Counted from the first letter of the stretch, positions 44,714 to 54,555 are shown. The stretch is DNA of 64,000 bases from Christiangramia bathymodioli (GCA_009735695.1 SRSL01000003.1:310001-374000), one strand, 5' to 3'. Program-made: numbers and translations. The notes: a model not told the origin generated them from the sequence alone.

Positions 44714-46393
44714 CTACCAGAACAGGGCGTATAATAGCGCTAGAATTATGATGATGATCAAACTTCCAATATTGAATACGCGTCCTGTTTTGAAAAGACC
44801 TTTGCTGATTTTGATCGATTTTTCCTGAATTTTCCCTCCGGTTTCAGCATAACTGATCCCTACCATTATAAGCATGGTTAGGATCCAGGTAGCCATCATT
44901 TGGTGCATGAACGGCCAGGTTACAAAGAATGGAGAATCTATCCATCCGTTTGGTCCAACTTTGAAATACAGAGCGATTGGAATTGAAACCAATACACCCC
45001 AGATTGCCGCTTTGTTAGTGGTCTTTCTCCAGAATAAACCAAGGATAAAAACCGCCAGGATACCCGGACTCACTACCCCGGTATATTCCTGTATATACTG
45101 GAACACCTGACCCAGATTCTTTAACTGAGGAGCAATGATGATCGCGATCACCAGTGAAACTGCCGCGGTGATCCTTCCAACATTCACCAAACGTTGCTCA
45201 GAACCTTCTTTTTTGTGAAAGAAAGGCTTATAAATATCCATGGTAAAGATGGTTGCGGTCGAGTTAAGCATCGAAGCCAGGGAAGACACGATCGCTGCAG
45301 CAAGAGCCGCCAGTACAAGCCCTTTAAGACCGGTAGGAACGAATTCCTTGATCAACCATGGAGCCGCATTATCGTTAATTACCTGACCATTACCACCAAA
45401 GAAAGAGGCATCGGTCACACCGCTCACGATATTTCCACCTGCATCGGTATTCATGACGAACGCGATAATTCCAGGAATTACAGTAATAAGAGGGATCAAA
45501 AGCTTAAGAAAACCAGCCAGTACAATACCTCTCTGAGATTCCTTCAAACTTTTCGCAGCCAGGGTTCGTTGAATGATATACTGGTTGAATCCCCAGTAAT
45601 ATAGGTTCGCAACCCACATTCCACCTACTAAAACAGCAAGTCCCGGAAGATCCCACCAGGCATCCTTCCCGTTAGGGGTAATGATCTCTCCCTTATCCAG
45701 GATCATCGAAAATTTCTCTGGAACTTCATTATAAATTTTAACCATCCCACTAATGATGTTTCCATCATCTGAAACATGTCCAAGCGCGATTATGGTCGTT
45801 ATCAAACCACCCGCTACAAGAAGCACTACCTGTACCACATCTGTCCAGGCCACGGCAGAAAGTCCACCGTACAAAGAATAGGCTGCTGCAAAAAGTGCAA
45901 GCCCGATGATACTGGCCATGAAGATCGATCCATCGCCAGAGCCTATAATAGTATCCAGCGCGGTAGCTCCAAGGTAAAGTACCGAGGTAAGATTTACGAA
46001 GATGAACAGGCAGATCCAGAATACAGCCAGGATAGTCTTCAGGTTCTTACTATAGCGAACCTCTATAAATTCAGGAATCGTGTATAATTTCTTTTCAATG
46101 AAAATAGGCAGGAAATATTTTCCTACTATGATAAGCGTAAGCGCGGCCATCCATTCATAGGAGGCAATAGCAAGCCCAAGGGCAAAACCAGACCCGGACA
46201 TCCCGATAAACTGTTCTGCCGAAATGTTAGCCGCGATAAGTGAAGCTCCAATTGCCCACCAGGGAAGCGACTTACTGGCCAGGAAGTAATCTTCAGAAGT
46301 TTTTCCCTTTCCGCGGGAAACCCAAAGACCAATCCCAATGATAACGAGACCATAAGTAATAAAAACTATCAGGTCCAGTAATTTAAATTCCAT
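44714..46393 (-). CDS. Sodium/sugar symporter (SSS family, vSGLT-like)
   Basis: A 559-residue protein with about 14 membrane helices. SGSGFALGLAIASYEWMAALTLI, LYGGLSAVAWTDVVQ and YYWGFNQYIIQRTLAAKSLKE are SGLT-type blocks; the last is a strong sugar-transporter mark. It should co-transport Na+ and a monosaccharide into the cytoplasm. Upstream lies a mutarotase operon and downstream a Nudix-type regulator, pointing to a sugar uptake role. It appears to be transcribed alone, between two hairpins. Confidence 0.92.
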   Translation of the reverse strand: MEFKLLDLIVFITYGLVIIGIGLWVSRGKGKTSEDYFLASKSLPWWAIGASLIAANISAEQFIGMSGSGFALGLAIASYEWMAALTLIIVGKYFLPIFIEKKLYTIPEFIEVRYSKNLKTILAVFWICLFIFVNLTSVLYLGATALDTIIGSGDGSIFMASIIGLALFAAAYSLYGGLSAVAWTDVVQVVLLVAGGLITTIIALGHVSDDGNIISGMVKIYNEVPEKFSMILDKGEIITPNGKDAWWDLPGLAVLVGGMWVANLYYWGFNQYIIQRTLAAKSLKESQRGIVLAGFLKLLIPLITVIPGIIAFVMNTDAGGNIVSGVTDASFFGGNGQVINDNAAPWLIKEFVPTGLKGLVLAALAAAIVSSLASMLNSTATIFTMDIYKPFFHKKEGSEQRLVNVGRITAAVSLVIAIIIAPQLKNLGQVFQYIQEYTGVVSPGILAVFILGLFWRKTTNKAAIWGVLVSIPIALYFKVGPNGWIDSPFFVTWPFMHQMMATWILTMLIMVGISYAETGGKIQEKSIKISKGLFKTGRVFNIGSLIIIIILALLYALFW

Positions 46394-46519
46394 ACGTTAG
46401 ATTAGTTAAAGTAAATTGTGTAATGGAAAACCTTGAAATGTACATTTTGCTTCCTGCACATTAAAATTTCTAAAACACAGGCTCCTCACCCGCTGTCCTT
46501 TTAATCCTAAGGTTTTCCT

Positions 46520-46561
46520 AAAAATTTCGGCTAAATATAGAATTATAAAGTTTAACCGAAA
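46520..46561 (-). terminator. Probable terminator or operator hairpin between the mutarotase and symporter genes
   Basis: TTTCGGCTAAA (46525-46535) pairs with TTTAACCGAAA (46551-46561) with one mismatch around a 15-base loop, and five T follow on the minus strand. It lies 30 bases after the mutarotase stop. The stem is AT-rich, so an operator for the symporter is an alternative. Confidence 0.45.
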
Positions 46562-46590
46562 AAATAACTTTTATAAAATTTTACATGAAG

Positions 46591-47586
46591 TTATCGAACG
46601 CTGAAACCGAAAATGATCTCATTTTTGTAGGTCTCACCTGGCTTTAATTCACTAGAGGGGAAATTTCTGAAATTCGGTGCATCCGGATAATTTTGAGCTT
46701 CTAGGGCTACCGCGGGAAATTTCTCATCTAACTCAGTTAAATACGGCCAGTCCTGTGGTAATTTTTCAGGAGAATAAACTACCAGAACGGGCTGATTACT
46801 GCTTATGCTCATTTTAATTCCCGTAAGCGGGCTAAACAACCGGGCCATAACCTCATCCTCTGACAGGTTGGTTACAAACACATCGTCCAGTTGCCGATTA
46901 CCCATCAATTTGCTTTCCCTGAAATCTTTAGGATGCTTCTTCAATTTTATTAAATCCCCGGTTGGCAGCTTATTGTCATCCAGATCCAGGATCTTAGGGG
47001 CATTGACCTGAAGAAAGTGATCGCTCACACTGCCCCCTCCATTCAAATTCCAGTAGGTATGATTGGTGATATTAACTATGGTGGTTCTAGTGGTAGTTGC
47101 CGAATAACTGACCTTTATCTCATCGTTTTCAGTTAATGTATATTTCGCGGTCACATTTAATCGGCCAGGGTAACCTTCCTCGAGATCAGGACTTTCGTAG
47201 GTTAAGCTAACCGAAGGATTTGGTCCATCGGTTATTTCTGCGATTTCCCAGACCTTATACTGAAAGCCTGCTTTCCCGCCATGCAGATGCACACCGTCTT
47301 TCGAATAAAGTTCAAACTCCTCATCACCCAGTTTAAACTTTCCGTTAGCTATCCTTCCGGCGAAACGACCTATGGTCGCTCCAAAACATTTGTTTTCGTC
47401 ATAATAGGACGAAGAAAGGTAATCTTCAGGACGTCCTGGCCCGGCCACCACTTCGCGAAATTTATCCTGATGATCTCTTATTTTGAAGCTAAAAATACTC
47501 GCACCTAAATTAAGGATCTCAAGACTGCTTTTCCTGGAATTAACCAGTTTGGTAAGCTTTAACTGTGATGGCTCTATGGAATTCAA
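46591..47586 (-). CDS. Aldose 1-epimerase (mutarotase)
   Basis: A 331-residue GalM-type enzyme that interconverts alpha and beta aldose anomers. Catalytic features are visible in GRFAGRIANGKF, GVHLHGGKAGFQ, NITNHTYWNLNGGG (catalytic His) and AVALEAQNYPDAPN (catalytic Glu). No signal peptide is seen. The start is a TTG one base after the DUF885 stop; no ATG is in reach, so coupling from DUF885 translation is likely. Its presence beside a symporter fits feeding of sugar into metabolism. Confidence 0.9.
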   Translation of the reverse strand: MNSIEPSQLKLTKLVNSRKSSLEILNLGASIFSFKIRDHQDKFREVVAGPGRPEDYLSSSYYDENKCFGATIGRFAGRIANGKFKLGDEEFELYSKDGVHLHGGKAGFQYKVWEIAEITDGPNPSVSLTYESPDLEEGYPGRLNVTAKYTLTENDEIKVSYSATTTRTTIVNITNHTYWNLNGGGSVSDHFLQVNAPKILDLDDNKLPTGDLIKLKKHPKDFRESKLMGNRQLDDVFVTNLSEDEVMARLFSPLTGIKMSISSNQPVLVVYSPEKLPQDWPYLTELDEKFPAVALEAQNYPDAPNFRNFPSSELKPGETYKNEIIFGFSVR

Positions 47587-47587
47587 A

Positions 47588-49408
47588 TTAGTTGGATTTT
47601 GTTTTCACCCATTGGTTTACCTGTTCTTCAAGAATATCTAAAGGAAGTGACCCGCTGGTAAGCACCACATCGTGAAATTCAGCGATATCAAAATTCTCTC
47701 CCAGTTGTTGCCTGGCCTGTTCTCTCAATTCAATGATACGGTTCATACCGATCTTATAAGCCGTTGCCTGGCCTGGCATTACAATATGGCGCTCCACCAT
47801 CTTTACACAGGCAATTTCGGCTGCCGGAGTATTCTGCATATAATAATCGATCCCTTCCTGCCTAGTCCATTTTTTTGAATGGATCCCGGTATCTACAACC
47901 AGCCTGCAGGATCTCCAAAGTTCCATCGCAAGCCTTCCAAAGTCTGAATACGGATCCTGGTAAAATCCGATTTCCTTAGGTATAAATTCGCTATACAAAC
48001 CCCATCCCTCTACATAGGCGGGATAAGAGCTGAATTTCCTGAATTGCGGAATGCTATCCAGTTCCTGGGCGATCGCGATCTGCATATGATGGCCCGGAAT
48101 ACCTTCGTGGTAAGCAAGGGCTTCCATTTCGTACTTCGGCATCGCTTTCATATCATACAGATTGGCATAATAGGTTCCAGGCCTGGATCCATCAATCGCT
48201 GGCTGCTGGTAGAAAGCCTTCCCAGCGCTTTTTTCCCTGAAAGGCTCCACTGCCTTGACCACGATATCGGCTTCAGGTTGGGTGTTGAACAATTGAGACA
48301 ACTCGCCTTTCATAGTATTGATAATACCTTTAGCTTTTGAAAGGTAGGCCTGTTTTCCCTGTTCAGAATTTTCATAATAGAACTGTTCGTCGTTCTTCAT
48401 AAAATCAAAAAACTCCTGAAGATTCCCCTCAAACCCGGTTTCTTCCATGATCTTTTCCATTTCACCATGAATACGGGCTACCTCGCTCAGTCCTATTTCA
48501 TGGATCTCATCTGAACTGAGGCTGGTAGTCGTATACCTATTAAGTGCATTGGAATAGAACTCTTCCCCTTTAGGAAATTTCCAGGCACCGGCTTCATCGG
48601 TTGCCCGCTTTTGCTGATTTTGCATGAATTCGATCAGGCTTGTATAAGCCGGCTGAACATGGTCTACCAGGGCGGTTTCTGCCTCACTTATTAGTCTTCT
48701 CTGCTCTTCTTCAGAAAGTTCTAGTTTTTCAATTTTGGTGGTAAAATCCTCCATAAGCGCACTTGATTCAGAAGCTTTGGTAAATGGCTTGCCTGTAATT
48801 ACATTTCTAGATGCATCCAGGGTCCTGTCAAAAACGAACTTAGGTGGAATGATTCCATTCTGCTCTCTCAGTTTTAACTGCTCAATGATATCGATCATCG
48901 CTTTCTCCATGCCTTTCAGACGAGCGATATAAGCCTCGGCGTCTGGCAATGAATCAATACGATGCATATTGATCAAAAAAGCTGGCAGTTCTGCATGATA
49001 ACCATGCATTTGGTTCACTGGATAATCATAGAACCGGTATTTGTAATCATCGATCTCATTTTGCTGTTGCCTTTTAAAAAGATTGTAACTCAAAGCGGTT
49101 TCCTCATCAAGCGAATTAACATCTACCTTTTCCAGGTATTCCATCCGCTTTTTGGCCTGTTCAAGGTCTTCGGTATACCTCGAACTGGAAAAATCGTCCC
49201 ATTTTCCGTAATTGGTCTTCATTCCCATACGGGTTTGCATCATAGGCGACTCTTCGATCTCCTTCTGAAATTCCTTTTCGAAATAGGTATTCAGCTCAGC
49301 GGAAGATTTCTGGATTTCCTCAGGAGAATAATCGCCATCGCTCTTTTCCTCTCCGCAGGAAAAAAGAAAGAATACCAGTAAAACCGACCAATATCTATTT
49401 AGACCCAT
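47588..49408 (-). CDS. DUF885 family lipoprotein (metallopeptidase-like)
   Basis: A 606-residue lipoprotein (SVLLVFFLFSCGEE, Cys at about 18). Near the centre, ALAYHEGIPGHHMQIAIAQE contains H-E-G-x-P-G-H-H, a zinc-type motif conserved in DUF885; KMVERHIVMPGQATAYKIGM is the family C-terminal block. DUF885 proteins are thought to be zinc peptidases but most are uncharacterised. It starts inside the end of the CocE/NonD gene (14-base overlap) and is followed directly by the mutarotase. Confidence 0.88.
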   Translation of the reverse strand: MGLNRYWSVLLVFFLFSCGEEKSDGDYSPEEIQKSSAELNTYFEKEFQKEIEESPMMQTRMGMKTNYGKWDDFSSSRYTEDLEQAKKRMEYLEKVDVNSLDEETALSYNLFKRQQQNEIDDYKYRFYDYPVNQMHGYHAELPAFLINMHRIDSLPDAEAYIARLKGMEKAMIDIIEQLKLREQNGIIPPKFVFDRTLDASRNVITGKPFTKASESSALMEDFTTKIEKLELSEEEQRRLISEAETALVDHVQPAYTSLIEFMQNQQKRATDEAGAWKFPKGEEFYSNALNRYTTTSLSSDEIHEIGLSEVARIHGEMEKIMEETGFEGNLQEFFDFMKNDEQFYYENSEQGKQAYLSKAKGIINTMKGELSQLFNTQPEADIVVKAVEPFREKSAGKAFYQQPAIDGSRPGTYYANLYDMKAMPKYEMEALAYHEGIPGHHMQIAIAQELDSIPQFRKFSSYPAYVEGWGLYSEFIPKEIGFYQDPYSDFGRLAMELWRSCRLVVDTGIHSKKWTRQEGIDYYMQNTPAAEIACVKMVERHIVMPGQATAYKIGMNRIIELREQARQQLGENFDIAEFHDVVLTSGSLPLDILEEQVNQWVKTKSN

Positions 49409-51272
49409 CTTCTTGATTTTGCTGCTTTAAGATCGAAAATTTGATCTCGGAATCACCGTACACAGTGTGGGTTTGCTTTTTAAAATCATCTTCCTCTGCC
49501 TTGAAGATATTATCTACATAGGTTTGAGGATTCAGATCTATAAGCGGAAACCAGGTACTTTGAACCTGTATCTGCAGTTTGTGGCCTTTCTTAAAGGTGT
49601 GGTTAATTCCCTGAAGGGTGATATCTACATCGGTTTTTTTATTGGGCTCGAAAGGCTGAGGTTCGTCAAACCCGTTTCTAAACCGGCCTCTCATCACTTC
49701 ACTACGAACCATCATGTGATAATTGCTCATTTTTAAGTGAGGCATGGTTTCTTCGTAATTCTCGGCATCAGGAGGATATACATCTATCACTTTAACCACC
49801 CAGTCTGCCGCTGTTCCAGTCGTGGCAACATTTAATTTTGCTTCTATTGGCCCGACGATCTTCAGGTCTTCTTCCAGCACTTCGGTCTCAAAAACCAGTA
49901 CATCTGGCCTTCTTGCCGCGAAACGCTGGTCGCCTGTCATATACTCACGCGGGGTGAATACGGTCTTGATCTCATTATTATATGAAACCGGTTTTTCAGG
50001 ATCACTTACGAACTCTTCCTTATTATCAGATGGTTTCTCAACCAGCTGCTGGTCGTCTCCTAAATAAAAACTCATTGAACTGGTATTTTTCGGAGGCCAT
50101 TCAGTATAGTTGTTCCATTTCCTTAATCCGGTATCATAGATGTGCGCTTCCGGAAGATCAGGCTGGCCTTCAGCATCTCCTTTCAGAAAATGATTGAAGA
50201 AAACCGTTTCGTAATTCTTCTGAAAGTGAGTAGAAATACTATCTCCAAAATAGACGTTCCCAACAGCCTGTCTGCCTGATTCCCTTGCCCAGTCGCCGTG
50301 GCTCCATGGCCCGAATACCAGCATATTGAAATTATCGCTGTTCTTTTCGATATTTTTATAAATGGCGAAAGGCCCATATAGGTCTTCGGCATCGAACAAG
50401 CCGCCAACGATCATTACTGCCGGCTTGATGTCTTCCATATGCTGGACGATGCCGCGCTTTTGCCAGAATTCATCGTAATTTGGATGATTTTTTAACTGTT
50501 GCCAGAATTCGTTATCTTCTTTATAATACTCGTCCAGGTTGCTTAAAGGCCCATTATCCAGGAAAAACTGGTACTGGTCTTCAGTTCCCAGATCAGGAAA
50601 ATTATACCAGGCCGTATCAACCGGAGTTTCTTTCTGGTAGCCAAATACCGAGGTTGCTCTCCAATAGCTCAAGAGATAAGCTCCATTATGATGAAAATCG
50701 TCAAAAAAGAAATCACCAATGCTCGCCTGTGGCGAAGCAGCTTTTAAAGCCGGGTGATCGCTAAGTAGCGAGTATGTGGCATAGAATCCCGGATAGGAAA
50801 TCCCCCAGGTTCCAACCCTTCCGTTATTATTTTCTACATTATTGATCAACCATTCAATGGTATCATAAGTATCACTGGCTTCATCTACCTCTTTCCCTTT
50901 TTTATTAGGAATATAGGCACGCATATTATCATATTTTCCCTCGCTCATCCATCTTCCACGAACATCCTGGTAAACGATGATATTGCCTTCTTTCATCAGG
51001 ATTTCGTTAGGCCCTATCTTAGACCTGAACTGGTCTTTCCCGTAAGGCCTCGAGCTATAAGGCGTGCGTTGCATTAAAATGGGATATTCTTTTGAAGTAT
51101 CTTTTGGAGAATAAATGGTGGTGTGGAGTTTCACTCCGTCTCTCATAGGAATATCCACCTCCATTTTATTGTAGTGTTGTTTGACATCGAAGTCTGCATC
51201 GGTTTGGGCGATCCCGAGCTGGAATACGAAAACAAGCAGTAGGTTAACCAGGTAAAATTTGAAAATCTTCAT
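49395..51272 (-). CDS. CocE/NonD family acyl hydrolase (S15 X-Pro peptidase-like)
   Basis: A 625-residue alpha/beta-hydrolase with a Sec signal ending FQLGIAQ. VDIPMRDGVKLHTTIYSP is the N-terminal family block; the nucleophile Ser is in GTWGISYPGFYATY (G-x-S-x-x-G), Asp is likely in VGGLFDAEDLYG and His in FGPWSHGDWARE. A jelly-roll C-terminal domain (DPEKPVSYNN onwards) is typical. Relatives include X-Pro dipeptidyl-peptidases, glutaryl-acylases and cocaine esterase; the substrate here is not known. It heads the CocE-DUF885-mutarotase run, with a near-consensus reverse -7 (TAAAGATA) at 51294-51301. Confidence 0.9.
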   Translation of the reverse strand: MKIFKFYLVNLLLVFVFQLGIAQTDADFDVKQHYNKMEVDIPMRDGVKLHTTIYSPKDTSKEYPILMQRTPYSSRPYGKDQFRSKIGPNEILMKEGNIIVYQDVRGRWMSEGKYDNMRAYIPNKKGKEVDEASDTYDTIEWLINNVENNNGRVGTWGISYPGFYATYSLLSDHPALKAASPQASIGDFFFDDFHHNGAYLLSYWRATSVFGYQKETPVDTAWYNFPDLGTEDQYQFFLDNGPLSNLDEYYKEDNEFWQQLKNHPNYDEFWQKRGIVQHMEDIKPAVMIVGGLFDAEDLYGPFAIYKNIEKNSDNFNMLVFGPWSHGDWARESGRQAVGNVYFGDSISTHFQKNYETVFFNHFLKGDAEGQPDLPEAHIYDTGLRKWNNYTEWPPKNTSSMSFYLGDDQQLVEKPSDNKEEFVSDPEKPVSYNNEIKTVFTPREYMTGDQRFAARRPDVLVFETEVLEEDLKIVGPIEAKLNVATTGTAADWVVKVIDVYPPDAENYEETMPHLKMSNYHMMVRSEVMRGRFRNGFDEPQPFEPNKKTDVDITLQGINHTFKKGHKLQIQVQSTWFPLIDLNPQTYVDNIFKAEEDDFKKQTHTVYGDSEIKFSILKQQNQEDGSK

Positions 51273-51364
51273 GAATACTATCTTTTAAGCTCCTAAAGAT
51301 AGAAATAAGCTTAAAATTGCTAAAAGAAAAATAGATTTATAGGCTCAGGAAGCTTATTTAAGAA

Positions 51365-52678
51365 TCAACTGGTGCTGATCTTCAGAATTTCGGACTCGGT
51401 ATCCTCTACTGCGAACCGGTTGTCGAATCGGTGATTGATCACCCAAACCAGGTCCTCACCAGAAAACAAGAGCCAGGTATTTTCCTTTTCTGGAAGGGAG
51501 AATTTTTCGTCTTTAAAGTATCGGCTTAGTTTCTTCTTCCCATTCATCCCAAACGGATAGAAAAAATCTCCTTTCTTCCATTTTCGAATGGTAAGCGGGT
51601 ATTCCAGTTTTTTCTTCGGAACATAAATACAATGCGAATTGAAATTACCCATTTTCTCGACCGGGGAAATATGAAGGGTTCCCAACTCCGGGATCATCAC
51701 GTAATCTTCAGCTTCTTCAAGATGATATTCCTTCTTTCCGGAATGTGGCTTTCTCTCGGTAAGCAACAATTTCTCCCTGTCCTTGATCAATCGATACCCT
51801 TCTGAATGAACCATTTTCCCGCTCTGGGCGTTCAGGAGATCATAAACATCGTTCCACTCGGTAAAACCAAAAGATTTTAATAGCTGATACAACACCTGTT
51901 TAGGATTGGGAACTTTTTTCAGAAAATCGATATCCAGCTGGTAGCCATAAGTATCCTTTTCAACGATTTTAGGATATAACAAACTGATATAATCTTCAAC
52001 CAGGTCTATGCTGTCCCTTAAATGTGACTGGGTTTTTGCAAAGCTGTCCAGCAATTGCGGATTGATCTCCTGCATCACCGGCACTATTTGATGCCGAATC
52101 TTATTCCGCATATATTTATCGGAGTGATTGCTGCTATCTTCCCGCCATTTATAGCCATTCTTCCTGGCGAAATCCTCGATCTCTTCCCGTGTGAAATCCA
52201 GCAGCGGCCTGATGACTTTTTTGTTCTCCCTTTTGATTCCTGTTAAACCTTCAGGCCCGGTACCCCGAATGAGATTGATCAAAAAGGTTTCCAGGTTATC
52301 ATTGGCGTGATGCCCCGTGATGATATAGTCAAAATGCAGGGAGGCGCATAGTTCCTCGAACCATTCATAACGCAGGTCGCGGGCGGCCATTTGTACAGAT
52401 ATTCCCCTTTCTTCTGCGTAAGTGAGCGTATCGAAACTCTCAGTGAAAACTTCCACTTCAAGCGAATCGGCCAGATCTACCACAAAACTTTCATCTTCAT
52501 CGCTTTCTTCGCCGCGAAGGTTGAAATTGCAATGGGCAATGGAAAAATCAAGCTTTGTATCCCGGCATAAATGGGCTAACACCACACTATCCACCCCACC
52601 GCTAACCGCCAGCAAAATTTTGCTGTTCCCCAGGAAGGGGTAATTGGTTTTGATCTGATTTTTAAAGGCTTTTTCCAT
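51365..52678 (-). CDS. tilS: tRNA(Ile)-lysidine synthase
   Basis: A 437-residue enzyme that puts lysine on C34 of tRNA-Ile(CAU) so that it reads AUA. The PP-loop SGGVDS lies at residues 26-31 (ILLAVSGGVDSVVLAH). GHHANDNLETFLINLIRGTG is the usual N-domain block. The C-terminal TilS domain is recognised in TIRKWKKGDFFYPFGMNGKKKLSRYFKDEK. It lies 44 bases downstream of pabB and also has its own promoter-like pair. Confidence 0.96.
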   Translation of the reverse strand: MEKAFKNQIKTNYPFLGNSKILLAVSGGVDSVVLAHLCRDTKLDFSIAHCNFNLRGEESDEDESFVVDLADSLEVEVFTESFDTLTYAEERGISVQMAARDLRYEWFEELCASLHFDYIITGHHANDNLETFLINLIRGTGPEGLTGIKRENKKVIRPLLDFTREEIEDFARKNGYKWREDSSNHSDKYMRNKIRHQIVPVMQEINPQLLDSFAKTQSHLRDSIDLVEDYISLLYPKIVEKDTYGYQLDIDFLKKVPNPKQVLYQLLKSFGFTEWNDVYDLLNAQSGKMVHSEGYRLIKDREKLLLTERKPHSGKKEYHLEEAEDYVMIPELGTLHISPVEKMGNFNSHCIYVPKKKLEYPLTIRKWKKGDFFYPFGMNGKKKLSRYFKDEKFSLPEKENTWLLFSGEDLVWVINHRFDNRFAVEDTESEILKISTS

Positions 52679-52685
52679 GCTCTCT

Positions 52686-52717
52686 CAAAGATACGAATGC
52701 CGGAAGAAATCTGGCAA
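52686..52717 (-). promoter_or_regulatory. Promoter of tilS
   Basis: On the minus strand TTG (52717-52715), a 21-base spacer and TATCTTTG (52693-52686). Given the usual -7 to start distance, transcription would begin within a few bases of the tilS ATG (52678), so the message would be leaderless or nearly so. Confidence 0.55.
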
Positions 52718-52722
52718 TGATC

Positions 52723-54018
52723 TTAATTCATATTGGAAAGAACTTCACGCATGGCCCTGGCCTTCAACAGGCACTCCTCGTATTCTTTTTCAGGATCAGA
52801 TTTAGCCGTAATGGCTCCACCTACCGAAAAAGAAAGGTATTTGTTTTCAGAATTATACAGAATACTTCTAATGACCACGTTGAAGTCGAAATCGGCTTCC
52901 GGTGTAAAGAACCCAACAGCTCCGCTGTAAAGGCCTCGTCTCGATTCTTCCAGTTTTTCGATGATCTTCATGGCCGAAATCTTGGGTGCGCCGGTCATGC
53001 TGCCCATGGGAAAACTGGTTCGCAAAGCTTCCACCGGTGGAATTCCTTCTGCCAGCCTTGCCTTTACGGTAGAAATTAACTGATGCACCTGCCGGAAACT
53101 ATATACCTTGCATAATTCTTCGACCTCCACACTGCCTTTTTCGGCAATCCTGGAAAGATCATTTCGAACCAGGTCTACGATCATCACGTTTTCCGACTGT
53201 TCTTTTGGGTCGGCAGCCAGTTCCTGGGCGATCCTACGGTCTTCATTCTCGTCTTCTGAACGTCTTGCCGTTCCTTTGATAGGCTGGGATAAAAGATACC
53301 TGCCTTTTTTCTTCAAATATCGTTCGGGAGAAGCTGAAATAAGGTTGTATTGCTCCAGTCTTAAAAAGGCAGCGAATGGCGGAGTAGAAATATGATTCAA
53401 AGATCTGAAAATATCTATGGCATCGATCTCCACATTTTCGGCATAGAATTCCTGGCAAAAATTCGCTTCATAAATATCTCCTCGATGAATGTGATCGAGC
53501 ATTACTGAAACTTTCTCCAGGTATTCCTTTTTGGAGATGCGGTTTTTAACTTGCACAGAAGTATTTTTCAGCAGCTGCTTTTCAGATAGGCTTAGGATTT
53601 CCTCGAAATCGCCGTCGATCTCATCATCCACCATTCTTAAATACTGAAATTCAACCCGGTGTTCCTTGATTAGAATGATCTTCTGTGGTTGAAAGAAATA
53701 CAAATCAGGAAACTCAAGCCCATCATGGTTCATCGAATAAAGATCTTCCACGTCGTTCTTAAGGTCGTAACTTAAGTAACCAAAGATCCAGTCTGCAGTG
53801 GTTTCCTGGTAATCCTTCAGTTTATCGAAAGCATTCACATGATCGGTCTTGATAGCGGTAAAGGCTTCAACCGCAAGAATAGCCTCGTATTCCCCGGTTT
53901 TGGAATCACCTTCATTGCTATCCAGCCATACGATTTCCTGAAAGCCGTTTCCCCAGCTAAACAAACGGTCTTTAAATCTGGTAATATCCTTTACGGTAAA
54001 GGTTTTGGATGTGCGCAC
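52723..54018 (-). CDS. pabB: Aminodeoxychorismate synthase component I
   Basis: A 431-residue chorismate-using enzyme of the anthranilate synthase I/PabB family. LSQPIKGTARR has the PIKGT lysine that marks PabB over TrpE, and ASPERYLKK, SENVMIVDLVRNDLSRIA, SFPMGSMTGAPKISAM and FSVGGAITAKSDPEKEYEE are family blocks. It should make 4-amino-4-deoxychorismate for folate, with a glutaminase partner encoded elsewhere. The start is a GTG that directly follows the TAA of the FMN reductase gene; no ATG is near. Translation is probably coupled. Confidence 0.92.
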   Translation of the reverse strand: MRTSKTFTVKDITRFKDRLFSWGNGFQEIVWLDSNEGDSKTGEYEAILAVEAFTAIKTDHVNAFDKLKDYQETTADWIFGYLSYDLKNDVEDLYSMNHDGLEFPDLYFFQPQKIILIKEHRVEFQYLRMVDDEIDGDFEEILSLSEKQLLKNTSVQVKNRISKKEYLEKVSVMLDHIHRGDIYEANFCQEFYAENVEIDAIDIFRSLNHISTPPFAAFLRLEQYNLISASPERYLKKKGRYLLSQPIKGTARRSEDENEDRRIAQELAADPKEQSENVMIVDLVRNDLSRIAEKGSVEVEELCKVYSFRQVHQLISTVKARLAEGIPPVEALRTSFPMGSMTGAPKISAMKIIEKLEESRRGLYSGAVGFFTPEADFDFNVVIRSILYNSENKYLSFSVGGAITAKSDPEKEYEECLLKARAMREVLSNMN

Positions 54019-54555
54019 TTAAGTCTCGATTTGATGCGCAAAGGTAGTAAGCACATCTTCAATTCCCATATCCAGCACTTCGTTAATTACCTTTCCGTTC
54101 TCAAAATTATCCCTGAAAGACGGGAAGCTGAAGCTCTCGACCACCTCTCCCCCAAACCTGATAAAAATATGCCTGGTATATTCCAAAGAAGATTTCGCTC
54201 CTCTTTTTCCGGGCGAGGTACTGACCAATAGAATTTGCTTTCCTTCCAGAAAATTGCGTTTATTCCTGGATAGCCAGTCGATTATATTCTTGAAAAATGC
54301 TGAAGCGGCCCCATTATGCTCATTCACAGCGATCACAAGGGAATCATGCGCATCGATAAATTCCTGCAGCTTTTTCACATTTTCAGGAATACCTTCGTTC
54401 ACCTCGATATCCCTGCTGTAGATAGGCAGTGGATATTCGGTTAATTTGATCATATGTATTTGATGCCCCTGGATTCGTTCAAGGATATTTTCCAGTAACT
54501 GCTGGTTAATGGAAACACTGCTGTTGGAACCTGCAAAGGCAAGGATCTTTTTCAT
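54019..54555 (-). CDS. NAD(P)H-dependent FMN reductase (flavodoxin fold)
   Basis: A 178-residue flavodoxin-like oxidoreductase. The FMN phosphate loop is GSNSSVSINQQL near residues 9-20 (MKKILAFAGSNS), and NEHNGAASAFFKNIIDWLSR and LLVSTSPGKRGAKSSLEY are typical for the FMN_red family. I start at 54555; a frame extension upstream crosses the divergent mutarotase start and is not credible. It heads the FMN reductase-pabB-tilS run. The natural acceptor is unknown. Confidence 0.9.
   Translation of the reverse strand: MKKILAFAGSNSSVSINQQLLENILERIQGHQIHMIKLTEYPLPIYSRDIEVNEGIPENVKKLQEFIDAHDSLVIAVNEHNGAASAFFKNIIDWLSRNKRNFLEGKQILLVSTSPGKRGAKSSLEYTRHIFIRFGGEVVESFSFPSFRDNFENGKVINEVLDMGIEDVLTTFAHQIET

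Noticed and set aside
40373-51272. Reading the whole minus-strand region as one operon
   Set aside because: Hairpins at 44661-44694 and 46520-46561 and gaps of about 170-200 bases split it into at least three transcripts.
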